A stretch of DNA of 38,439 nucleotides, taken from the NCBI RefSeq assembly GCF_005503145.1, contig NZ_SCNV01000071.1, positions 1-38,439 on the forward strand, given 5' to 3'. This document shows positions 11,201 to 17,287 of this stretch, piece by piece (position 1 is the stretch's first letter; each line of letters opens with the position of its first letter). The position numbers and the translations under genes are program-made. This DNA is from Burkholderia sp. 4M9327F10 (GTDB lineage: Bacteria; Pseudomonadota; Gammaproteobacteria; Burkholderiales; Burkholderiaceae). Under the pieces are notes generated by a model. It made no database searches, was not told the DNA's origin, and saw nothing but the letters and a program-made list of their open reading frames with translations.

Positions 11201-11480
11201 TATCGGCGGCAAGGTAGGCGCAAGGACGGCGCCGCAGATGGATCAGCTCGCCAACGACACGCAACTCGCTGTTCGAAGCGGCGGGAGGTACGACATTTCG
11301 ACGGAGCAGATCATCCGCGGGCCGGGAGTGAATGGCGGGGTAACGACTCGCGTGGCTTGGCAGCAGTTCACACCGCAGCAGATCAGGGGGGCTCAGAGGG
11401 CGTTGATTGGAGCGGGCATCTTTGCTGACTTCCTCTTGCCTTCGATCCAGACCTATCTGGGGGATACCACCCCAAGTTGA
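5223..11480 (+). CDS. SpvB / FG-GAP / Rhs-repeat protein resembling a fused TcB-TcC toxin
   Basis: A 2085-residue protein with an AAAGGA ribosome binding site. Domains in order: an N-terminal SpvB-like region (residues ~15-320; ATYRIPIAVPPGINGLSP and GNGPLGVGWSIEG are characteristic); six FG-GAP/VCBS-type blades with Ca2+-binding-like D-x-N/D-GDG-x-x-D motifs (~333-690, e.g. DVNGDGLTD); a Tc-toxin middle region; many Rhs/YD repeats (~1020-1700, e.g. YQYDGFGNRVTETLPG); and a Rhs-associated core (YYFGARYYDPSLGTF near 1793) ending in NPLNHVDPDG around D1841. The order matches fused TcB-TcC subunits, which form a hollow cocoon holding a cleaved C-terminal toxin. The ~240 residues after the core are a glycine/alanine-rich hydrophobic run with no recognised enzymatic motif, ending in a short polar tail. 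There is no signal peptide, no TcA gene and no obvious immunity gene in the window. Confidence 0.85.
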   Translation: MSDVINLVKNGDVLSAVAIKQGAFNVDSSGQATYRIPIAVPPGINGLSPLLGINYNHRGGNGPLGVGWSIEGVSSITRTGANYATDGYKSAINFNDSDRLLLDGQRLLNVSGDYWGSEALYATEVQCWVKVIAGTTESDGFVVVSKNGEIHEYGKTSDSRILANAGGVRVWALNAIQDLNGNRIEYTYTQSPVAGLPESGAYYLQTIQYTTRKDGAASANRFVVFSYVARDDKIVSYVGGCKIEVDCLLDTITSYIGQANNPDNVVTTYSLHYATSCATRLSRLVSLSVTGAAGEGNPALPDIEVAWQDVTNPSIDSSQQNTVLGSGKILSMDVNGDGLTDVVQFFNDPDSGSLCVDTYLANYSNGKVEFALQPTSRLQTVYPDAKKLFATDVDGDGRGDLLVIYPDASNGNSLSIDTALSNGNGFSAPQTVTTSNAFTDDDLFFAVDLNGDGRTDIVQATRDTQSQTLVLNCYITSIDSSSEYFGYTTSVATSLPFPANSASLFAADVNGDGITDLVLLTEDPETQQTMVYCLITTRAEKNAFAPFNVVSSGELLDVPFARMGSMLPADPNGDGLTDIVRVFQDSDGWMKFQSYLSDGVGHFTAGAVSAGFTPCANLFPMGFFGGNASDILGCWTDPQRGNWNFAIYSASPAGNYSQAATVSSDQILPQLSFLIGDVTGSGKADLLYAYLDANRCVNIQPYLSAGAYPDLVSSIEDQLGGLINIEYQPLTNPAVYSGGQNGAFPKSSAQRYCNHLSPAQFPIQSVIGQAVYVVSGYTLSNAPGRNRHPYSFGYTLSYADAQIDLLGRGWQGFRQVCTLDTSTQLLTRQLYNQDFPLTGKVASVSSESGGAPLELTLTTYLSRASTIYPQQNSVEVVTTGTLRYTYTDGAFDYVTANVFADVQNGNILHYDAYGNNLCETWYGYVEYIDPAVVASPSQTDPKGNPILPGMLRPLQSSEMLYRYRAVVNDQTAWVLGLPTHQKASLNAADSNIATFNQGDLTLSATTYFPTTYNRQSVANWDSGNHVFLTTTYQYDGFGNRVTETLPGNRTTRYVFETTYNTYIDQTVSPGNAQGTALIGYAGYDPRFGIQVAEQDANGFISISALDGFGRLVARQGPVPAGTQSDTNTLSGLVTGSMHNQFMAAKVVSLETVAYLDDGQQGIYSQHLILQQFPDDNVRSLLANLRFVDGLSRERLTAVRTSNNGSEQYSTATFDYTATGKPSRKGIPFFCTDLVSASTALYASYQYDALDRPVLAVQPGGANGELSVTTRWAYGRSGVVTETQAAGAAEQYVQTFTHHWFDGKDCIAQTAVAVDNGAVTDFQFDPLARNWQSVDPNGVHNTLTYDSLSRKTSLDNPDQNTTGTTPGIRYQYDPATGLLSSQTDAAQASISYSYDLLGRVLTTTFQDGRQFTYQYDTASNGLGRVSVITITQGDTVESTRSFAYDEYGNIAQETLALIGEAQTFTTRSKYDPTKRLVEQTLPDQTLLQRTFVDGLLSAQSLDGVQVTYSAFTPAGSYSAMNYNNGATFAYQRNPLDQIYAESLTVGGQVLFGSNYQYDQLNQVLQIQEQHGAANSTQSFAYLGKRLVSATIPGFEATSYQYDAGGNLQMKNASRYSYDAHFPRQVESGGAPIYSATRDQCGRTLSQTSSGQTLGFQYDGLGCLRMVKDTNGTELLQAMSDDRGQRLRQVSADGTVTLTINPCYQVVKTASATTIRKTLFDSAGALASIVTQAGTCQSLYFRRDNKGSVTHCLDANGALRNQLAYDAFGMVKAVSGPIPDIPLYEGRTWDPVTGLYYFGARYYDPSLGTFLTPDTRLGGTSELQCNVWNRFAFELNNPLNHVDPDGHTAWWAGLVIGLVAIASGVAIVATGGAASGLAAVAVGAAAGALIGGGATAVGYSLQHRDDFSWKDFGIQVGISAGIGAAAGGLLAGISGPIAASAHPVIYGALSGGIIGAAAGAATTTLTSVAEGQSISGSAVGVSAALGFAFGAIGGGIGGKVGARTAPQMDQLANDTQLAVRSGGRYDISTEQIIRGPGVNGGVTTRVAWQQFTPQQIRGAQRALIGAGIFADFLLPSIQTYLGDTTPS

Positions 11481-11505
11481 TCTGAATATAGACGTGTTCA
11501 AATGT

Positions 11506-11545
11506 GCGCCTCTCTGTCATGGTGATCAACGTGACGGAGGGGCGC
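11506..11545. terminator. Strong hairpin between convergent genes, probable bidirectional terminator
   Basis: Two 14-base arms (11506-11519 and 11532-11545) pair fully with only two G-U wobbles, leaving a 12-base loop. The hairpin begins 26 bases after the Rhs stop and ends 15 bases before the end of the convergent DUF72 gene. There is no long U-tract, but position and stability fit termination of both transcripts. Confidence 0.6.
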
Positions 11546-11559
11546 TATCCCTTAGATTG

Positions 11560-12471
11560 TCATGTCGCGATTACTGCGGAGTCCCCAAAGAGCGACATCA
11601 GAGTCTGGGCATTCCGCTGCCCCTGGTCCTCGTAGTTATTGTTGAAGATCACGTGGGTTTGTCCGGCCAGCGCCGCGATCGCGTTGATCTGATCCGCAAG
11701 CTCCTCGAGTTCCTGCTCGCTGTAGTCGTAGTTAAACCGGTCGCTGGCTGCAGTAGCTCCTTTGACGTTCCACATTTCGTGATTTCGCCCGTGAAGTCGA
11801 ACAAGAGCCAACCGCTCGTTTGTCACTTCCCACACCGACGGTATGCTGTTGCCGGTTCCCTGCGGCTCGTCGACGATGACGTTCACGAGACCGCGCTCGC
11901 GTTCGAACGCTAGCGTGGAGGCGACGTGCTTCTCATCAAACCAGGATTTGTTCCGGAACTCGACCGCCATCGTGTAACCAGACATAGCGTCTGCGCAATG
12001 CGCAACGTGTTCCGCGTCCTTCGGAGCGCTCGTTACCCACGGGGCAAACTGAAAATGAACGACGCCGAGCTTGCCTGCGGCGCGCAGCGGGTCAATAGCT
12101 TCGAGATAGCGCCGCCAAAGCTCCTGGCAGACATCGGCGGGCACATCCTTGTAGTAGAGGTTCTTCTTGCCGTTTTGAGGCAGCGCAGGCTGGATATCCT
12201 TCGGAAACATATCGCGGCCCGTCTGATGCCCTGTGAAGAGCCTGTATGCCTTGATGTTGAACACGAAGTCATCCGGCGTTCGATCGACCCAAAGCAAGGA
12301 ATTCGCGCCGCTGGGCATGGCATAGTAACTCGAATCCACTTCAACGATCGGAAACCGGCCTGCATAGAAACGAAGCCTCGCTTCCGCACTATTGCAGCCA
12401 GGTGGATAGAAGCGCTTGCTCTTGATCAGGGTAGGATCTGTCCACGAAGCCGTCCCTACACGAATGTTCAT
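11560..12471 (-). CDS. DUF72 (YecE-like) family protein
   Basis: A 303-residue protein with the family hallmarks: an N-terminal VGTASWTDPTLI strand, FYPPG, a VEVDSSYYAMP motif, DFVFNIKAYRLFTGH, and HFQFAPWV near the middle. DUF72 proteins adopt a TIM-barrel fold; their reaction is not established. The ATG at 12471 follows an AAGGGG ribosome binding site. It starts 22 bases after the dnaE2 stop in the same direction and so probably belongs to the LexA-controlled transcript. The length is normal and the frame intact. Confidence 0.9.
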   Translation of the reverse strand: MNIRVGTASWTDPTLIKSKRFYPPGCNSAEARLRFYAGRFPIVEVDSSYYAMPSGANSLLWVDRTPDDFVFNIKAYRLFTGHQTGRDMFPKDIQPALPQNGKKNLYYKDVPADVCQELWRRYLEAIDPLRAAGKLGVVHFQFAPWVTSAPKDAEHVAHCADAMSGYTMAVEFRNKSWFDEKHVASTLAFERERGLVNVIVDEPQGTGNSIPSVWEVTNERLALVRLHGRNHEMWNVKGATAASDRFNYDYSEQELEELADQINAIAALAGQTHVIFNNNYEDQGQRNAQTLMSLFGDSAVIAT

Positions 12472-12493
12472 GCGAGTCCCCTTTGTCTTCAGT

Positions 12494-15400
12494 TCAGCAG
12501 AAATCGCGGCTGACGATGTTCAATTGTCCGAGTAGGTCAGACATATCCACCAGGCGCTGGGCAACCAGATGCCGCACTTCGTCCTGAAGCTGCCACACGC
12601 CATACACTGCCAATAGCGAAGCACCCAAGGCTTCACGCCGGAATTTTTCCAGAACGGATTCCCACACAATGACGTTCACCACTCCGCTCTCGTCTTCGAG
12701 CGTCATGAACATCACGCCGTTGGCTGTCCCGGGGCGCTGCCTGACTGTGACAAGCCCGCACGCGCGTGCGAGCTGTCCATTACGATATCGCACCAGCAAT
12801 TCCGCCGGCATGAGCCGCCTTTCAAGCAGTCGCGGCCGCAAGAGCGCAAGCGGATGACGTCCGAGCGTCAATCCGACCGACCGGTAGTCCGCGACGATAT
12901 CATTCGCCTCCGACGGCGCACCAAGCTCGGGTGTATCGTCCTGTATCGCGGCGCCCGACAACATGTCCTTATCCGGGACAGCAGCCACCGAATGCCACAA
13001 AGCCTCGCGACGATTGCCGGCAAGCGCGGCAAGTGCATTCGCACCAGCCAGCACGCGCAGGTCGTGGCGGTCGAGTTGCGCACGACGGGCCAGATCATGC
13101 ACGCCGCTGAACGGCCGTACGGCACGCGAGTTCTCAATACGCTCTGCGGCGCCATCCCTCATGCCGCGCAGTAACGACAGTCCGAGACGAACAGCCGGAC
13201 GTGCAGCCCCGTCGAGTGACTCGAGCACCGAATCCCAGCCGCTGCTCGTCACGTCAACCGGCAACACCCTGACGCCATGTCGCCGCGCGTCCTGCACGAG
13301 CTGCGTCGGTGAGTAGAAACCCATCGGCTGGCTGTTAAGCATGGCGGCGAGAAACGACTCAGGCTCATGGCATTTCAGCCAGCTACTCGCATAGACCAGC
13401 AAGGCAAAACTCGCCGCGTGACTTTCCGGAAAGCCGTATTCCCCGAAACCCTTGATCTGCTCGAAAATCGCTTCGGCGAAGCTCCGTTCGTAGCCGCGTT
13501 CCTGCATCCCGTTGATGATGCGATCATAGTACTTCTCCAGACCGCCCTTACGCTTCCATGCAGCCATCGCACAGCGCAACTCGTCGGCTTCACCTGGCGT
13601 GAAACCGGCCGCAATCATGGCTACCTGCATTACCTGTTCCTGGAAAATCGGCACGCCAAGCGTGCGACCCAGCGCGATCTTCAGTTTCTCGTTGGGATAG
13701 GTTACCGGCTCCTGTTTCTGGCGCCGACGCAGATAAGGGTGCACGGCCCCGCCCTGAATCGGACCAGGACGCACAATGGCCACCTCGATAACCAGGTCGT
13801 AGAACTCTCGCGGCCGCAGGCGCGGCAGCATGCTCATCTGCGCACGCGATTCGATCTGGAACACCCCGATCGTGTCGGCGCGGCAAATCATGTCATAGGT
13901 CGCCTCGTCCTCTGGCGGAATTTCCTGCATCTCGAAGCGCTCACCGCGCCGCTCCGCGACGAGATCAAGCGCTCGACGGATCGCTGACAACATGCCGAGC
14001 GCGAGTACGTCTACCTTGAGAAGGCCTAACGACTCCAGATCGTCCTTATCCCATTCAATGACGGACCGATCCGCCATCGCGGCGTTCTCTACCGGCACGA
14101 GTCGCGTGAGCTTGCCGCGGCTGATCACGAAACCACCGGAATGCTGCGACAGATGCCGCGGAAAGTTGAGCAGTTGCGAGGCCAGTCTCGCCCAGGCCTG
14201 AATCAGCGGCGTTTCCGGGTTAAGACCGGACTCCTCGAAACGCGTTAGCAGGTCCCGATCGCTGTCGAACCAGTGATGTGACTTTGCAACCGCGTCCACG
14301 ATCTGCGGATCAATTCCTAGCGCCTTTCCCGTCTCACGCAGCGCGCCGCGTGGCCGGTAAGTGGACACCGCTGCCGCAATGGCCGCACGGTTCCGTCCGT
14401 ACTTTCGATAAATGTACTGGATTACCTCCTCACGCCGCTGGTGTTCGAAGTCAACGTCGATATCGGGAGGTTCACCTCGTTCCTTTGAAATGAAGCGCTC
14501 AAACAGCATGTTGCCCCGTGCGGGGTCGACCTCGGTAATCTGAAGGCAATAGCAAACGGCCGAGTTCGCCGCCGACCCGCGCCCCTGACACAGGATATGC
14601 TGACTGCGAGCATAGCGGACGATATCGTAAACCGTCAGAAAATACGGCTCGTATTTCAGATCCGCAATAAGCTTGAGTTCGTACTCAAGTTGTTGTTGGA
14701 CACTCGCCGGAATGCCCCCAGGGAAGCGCCACGTCGCGCCGGCATACGTCTCCTGACGAAGGTATGTAGCAGGCGTGAAACCCTTGGGCACGATCTCATC
14801 GGGATATTCGTACCTGAGTTCGTCGAGCGAGAAGGTGCAGCGCTCCAGAACGTCAAGCGTCTCGCTCAGTGTCTGCTCCGGATAAAGATTGGCGATGCGC
14901 AGGCGCGACCGCAGATGCTGCTCGGCGTTCGGCGCGAGATCGTAACCGCACGCATGAACCGGCTTGCCGACACGGATCGCAGTCAACGTGTCCTGCAAGG
15001 GTTTTCGCGAACGCACATGCATCGCAACATTACCGAGAGCGACGACCGGCACGTTCTGGGCATCGGCGACATACTCGACTGCACCACGATGAATATCGTC
15101 CATCGCGCGCTGATGCAGGACAAGCCCCACCCACGCGCGATCGGGAAACGTCGCGTCGAGCCATTCAATTTGCGCTTCGAGCGCCTCTTCCCTGGCGGGA
15201 AATGCCGGCACCAGAATCGCGAGGCAATCGGGCATGCCACGCAAATGCGCGCTGTCGCGATCGGGGCGTGACAGATCATGCGGTGTCAGCCGGTACTGCC
15301 CCTTCGGTGCGCGCGTCCGCGCAAGCGTAATCAGTTCCGAAAGGTTGCCATACCCCTCGCGGTTCTGCGCGAGCAGAATCAACCCGAACGCGAACGAGCC

Positions 15401-15652
15401 ATCGGCATTGCGCAACTGAAAATAAGAGCCGATGACAAGTGGCAGCCCCACCTGTTTCGCCGCAACATGCGCTCGCACGACACCGGCAAGTGAGCATTCG
15501 TCCGTCACGGCCAGTCCCGAGTAGCCCAGTTGCGCGGCGCGTTTGACGAGTTCCTGCGCATGCGACGCGCCATGTAGGAACGTGAAGTTGGAGAAGCAGA
15601 ACAGCTCGGCATAAGCCGGCAGCGATGTACCGCTCGGATCCATCGTGCTCAT
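12494..15652 (-). CDS. dnaE2: Error-prone DNA polymerase DnaE2 (ImuC)
   Basis: A full-length 1052-residue C-family DNA polymerase of the DnaE2/ImuC type, the translesion polymerase of the SOS mutasome. The N-terminal PHP domain is present (YAELFCFSNFTFLHGASHAQ, LAVTDE). The palm carries the catalytic aspartates in PPDIDVDF (D399 and D401) and LKVDVLALG (D548). The C-terminal OB-fold region (ARACGLVTVRQRPGTANGVMF) matches the family. Its ATG overlaps the stop of a 67-codon upstream ORF in the ATGA arrangement usual between imuB and dnaE2. In known systems DnaE2 needs ImuB to reach the beta clamp, and ImuA. Here imuB is essentially missing and imuA is broken, so mutasome activity is doubtful unless intact copies exist elsewhere. 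A LexA box lies 214 bases upstream of the start. Confidence 0.95.
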   Translation of the reverse strand: MSTMDPSGTSLPAYAELFCFSNFTFLHGASHAQELVKRAAQLGYSGLAVTDECSLAGVVRAHVAAKQVGLPLVIGSYFQLRNADGSFAFGLILLAQNREGYGNLSELITLARTRAPKGQYRLTPHDLSRPDRDSAHLRGMPDCLAILVPAFPAREEALEAQIEWLDATFPDRAWVGLVLHQRAMDDIHRGAVEYVADAQNVPVVALGNVAMHVRSRKPLQDTLTAIRVGKPVHACGYDLAPNAEQHLRSRLRIANLYPEQTLSETLDVLERCTFSLDELRYEYPDEIVPKGFTPATYLRQETYAGATWRFPGGIPASVQQQLEYELKLIADLKYEPYFLTVYDIVRYARSQHILCQGRGSAANSAVCYCLQITEVDPARGNMLFERFISKERGEPPDIDVDFEHQRREEVIQYIYRKYGRNRAAIAAAVSTYRPRGALRETGKALGIDPQIVDAVAKSHHWFDSDRDLLTRFEESGLNPETPLIQAWARLASQLLNFPRHLSQHSGGFVISRGKLTRLVPVENAAMADRSVIEWDKDDLESLGLLKVDVLALGMLSAIRRALDLVAERRGERFEMQEIPPEDEATYDMICRADTIGVFQIESRAQMSMLPRLRPREFYDLVIEVAIVRPGPIQGGAVHPYLRRRQKQEPVTYPNEKLKIALGRTLGVPIFQEQVMQVAMIAAGFTPGEADELRCAMAAWKRKGGLEKYYDRIINGMQERGYERSFAEAIFEQIKGFGEYGFPESHAASFALLVYASSWLKCHEPESFLAAMLNSQPMGFYSPTQLVQDARRHGVRVLPVDVTSSGWDSVLESLDGAARPAVRLGLSLLRGMRDGAAERIENSRAVRPFSGVHDLARRAQLDRHDLRVLAGANALAALAGNRREALWHSVAAVPDKDMLSGAAIQDDTPELGAPSEANDIVADYRSVGLTLGRHPLALLRPRLLERRLMPAELLVRYRNGQLARACGLVTVRQRPGTANGVMFMTLEDESGVVNVIVWESVLEKFRREALGASLLAVYGVWQLQDEVRHLVAQRLVDMSDLLGQLNIVSRDFC

Positions 15653-15852
15653 TGGAACAGGCCATGCACGCGCCGACGCGGCTGTTTTTCGGTACCGCGG
15701 CTACAGCTACCGGTAGGCTCAAGGCAAATCGCTAAGCACCGTCCGTCGGAGATCGGTTCGACGACGGAACATCTTCTACCACCAGCAGGTAACTCTGCAC
15801 CGGGCCACGTAGCCGCAAGCGCCGGTTCTGCAATTTGTGCGGTTGCAAACAT
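15649..15852 (-). pseudogene. Collapsed imuA/imuB remnant ORF directly upstream of dnaE2
   Basis: A 67-codon open frame running from 14 bases downstream of the LexA box to a 4-base ATGA overlap with dnaE2. Its end (RRRVHGLFQ) resembles the conserved C-terminal W-x-x-HGLF of ImuB proteins, and the ATGA overlap is the usual imuB-dnaE2 junction. Its beginning (PALAATWPGAELPAGG) loosely resembles the start of ImuA proteins (an LWRGxxLA-type segment before the ELPGGGWP motif). I infer an internal deletion joining the first ~30 codons of imuA to the last ~30 of imuB while keeping the frame open, so that translation still couples into dnaE2. The resemblances are short; the alternative is an unrelated small SOS leader peptide. 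Confidence 0.5.
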
Positions 15853-15865
15853 GAGCTACGGACAA

Positions 15866-15910
15866 ATACTGTATAAAAACACAGTATATAATCTTTCCGC
15901 GAAACCGCAA
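15866..15910 (-). promoter_or_regulatory. LexA (SOS) box overlapping a promoter for the dnaE2 operon
   Basis: CTGTATAAAAACACAG (15869-15884) fits the CTGT-N8-ACAG LexA operator, within larger arms ATACTGT (15866-15872) and ACAGTAT (15881-15887). On the minus strand a -35-like TTGCGG (15905-15910) and a -10 TATACT (15883-15888) are separated by 16 bases, and the -10 overlaps the operator, so LexA would block the promoter. The first ATG lies 13 bases beyond the operator arm. The divergent lipoprotein gene starts 172 bases to the other side. Confidence 0.85.
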
Positions 15911-16059
15911 TCGCCGTACGGCACAGCCGCCGCTGTTGGGGCGATGAAAAATTGTCATATCATTCTGACCGCGCCCCGGTTCGGCCCATCGTCTCACCAA
16001 CGACTGGCAAAACTGGTTTAACCGACAGCAAAGCGATCCAGACGCGAAATTGGAGTCAG

Positions 16060-16677
16060 ATGAACAGGACACACATCGTATTGGTAGCCGTCACGATGGC
16101 AACGGCCGTCGCCGGCTGCTCCGATAAAAGCGATCCCAGCGAGAAAAACTTCTCTGCCGCAATAAACACGTTGCTCGCCAAAGGTCAGCTAGCGTGCCTG
16201 CCGGAAGGCAACTATCCGGTCGACCTGACGCAGGCAGACATCGCCCGCACGGGCTTTCCTGCAATCGGAAAGGCGATGGAGGCGCTCAAGAATGCCGGTC
16301 TTCTCACCGCCTCCCCAATTGCTGCAGGGCAGTCCGACACGGCAGGGGCGATCGAGCGTTATCAACTCAGTGCCGAAGGCTTGAAGTATTTTCATCCAAT
16401 CGCTGACGACACCCCGAAGCTACGCAGCGGCGAGCTGTGCTATGGCCATTTCTCGTTGGGAAAGGTAACGAGATGGGATGCTCCCATGAAACTTGGCGAT
16501 TATCAGGGCACGACGGTCTATTACACGTATCGAATCGACGATATGGCGGCCTGGGCGACGAGCGTCGACATCCAGGCGGCGTTTCCCGTGGTACGTCGCA
16601 CGGTCAACGGCGTCGGCACGAGCGAGTCTCATTGGGCCGTAACGCTGACAAGCGACGGATGGAAGCCCAATAGCTGA
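16060..16677 (+). CDS. Putative lipoprotein of unknown function
   Basis: A 205-residue protein if started at the ATG at 16060, chosen because a GGAG lies five bases upstream and the resulting N-terminus is a classic lipoprotein signal: MNRTHIVLVAVTMATAVAGC with an AVAGC lipobox. The frame extends upstream to 15952, but that adds a charged, non-signal segment. The mature part (LLAKGQLACLPEGNYPVDL, LCYGHFSLGKVTRWDAP) has no family I can name; two cysteines (ACLP and LCYG) could pair. It is divergent from dnaE2 and convergent with the T6SS cargo operon. It might be an additional immunity-type lipoprotein, but this rests only on position. Confidence 0.8.
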   Translation: MNRTHIVLVAVTMATAVAGCSDKSDPSEKNFSAAINTLLAKGQLACLPEGNYPVDLTQADIARTGFPAIGKAMEALKNAGLLTASPIAAGQSDTAGAIERYQLSAEGLKYFHPIADDTPKLRSGELCYGHFSLGKVTRWDAPMKLGDYQGTTVYYTYRIDDMAAWATSVDIQAAFPVVRRTVNGVGTSESHWAVTLTSDGWKPNS

Positions 16678-16765
16678 AGCGCTCGACAGGCTCAACCAGC
16701 CGCGGCCGGCAAGCACCTGCGCCTTCATTCCAAGGGGCTCGTCCAGCGTGTACTACGCCAGCGGG

Positions 16766-16966
16766 TTAGATCGGCTCATTGCACGCGGTACCATGATTGT
16801 GGTCGCCCAGACAGCCCATAACGCCACAGCCACTTGACGACGCGGCAACGGCGAGAAGTAAAACGTATAAGCCCAGGCTGCGTTTGCGCATGAGGAATGT
16901 TGTAAAAGTTAGGGGAGAGCGTTGAGACCGGCCCCTGCGGTCGCTGCCATCTGGCTGAGCACTCAT
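16766..16966 (-). CDS. Small putative lipoprotein after the PAAR gene
   Basis: The frame opens with an ATG overlapping the PAAR stop (ATGA) and runs 66 codons. A second ATG at 16891 gives a 41-residue product beginning MRKRSLGLYVLLLAVAASSSGC, with two basic residues, a hydrophobic core and an SSSGC lipobox, a convincing lipoprotein signal. The mature peptide (CGVMGCLGDHNHGTACNEPI) would be only about 20 residues. I think the inner start is the functional one and the outer ATG serves coupling, though the inner start lacks a good ribosome binding site. It probably belongs to the vgrG-lipase-immunity-PAAR operon; its role is unknown. Confidence 0.5.
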   Translation of the reverse strand: MSAQPDGSDRRGRSQRSPLTFTTFLMRKRSLGLYVLLLAVAASSSGCGVMGCLGDHNHGTACNEPI

Positions 16967-17250
16967 TCGCCGCTGTAAGAGGCATCCTGCGAGGCAACAA
17001 GGCGCGGGCTAGGCGTGCACTGGCATATGCACAGGTCATCGCTCAACGCCGCTTGCCTTCCGTCAGGTCCGGTGGTCGGCAGGCGCGGGCCATCGCACTT
17101 TATTTTTCCGGTCGTCTTGCAGACGGGGCAAGATACCGGGTCGCCCTCGTAGGCCTGCTCCCGACCGTTCAGCATGTCGGCTGAATCGCCCGCTTCGACG
17201 ACACCGCCGACGATGGTACGGTCGCCTTTCACTACGTCAGAGCGTCTCAC
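16963..17250 (-). CDS. PAAR domain protein (T6SS spike tip)
   Basis: A 95-residue protein with features of PAAR proteins found beside VgrG: an N-terminal GDRTIVGGVV motif, GREQAYEGDPVSCPVC, GPRLPTTGPDGRQAALSDDLCIC, and a PRLVASQ tail. PAAR proteins fold into a cone that sharpens the tip of the VgrG trimer; several cysteines and a histidine-poor core suggest a cysteine-rich metal-site variant. It has no C-terminal toxin extension, so it would be a tip only, with the cargo being the separate lipase. It is the fourth gene of the minus-strand operon after vgrG, lipase and immunity genes, 37 bases after the immunity gene stop. Confidence 0.85.
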   Translation of the reverse strand: MRRSDVVKGDRTIVGGVVEAGDSADMLNGREQAYEGDPVSCPVCKTTGKIKCDGPRLPTTGPDGRQAALSDDLCICQCTPSPRLVASQDASYSGE

Positions 17251-17287
17251 GGTCGCACCCGTTTGTGAGCAGACTTCGCTTGCATAT

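Noticed and set aside
9897..11501. 534-codon minus-strand frame opposite the Rhs gene
   Set aside because: It is the antisense shadow of the GC-rich Rhs coding sequence, with arginine-rich, unstructured composition.
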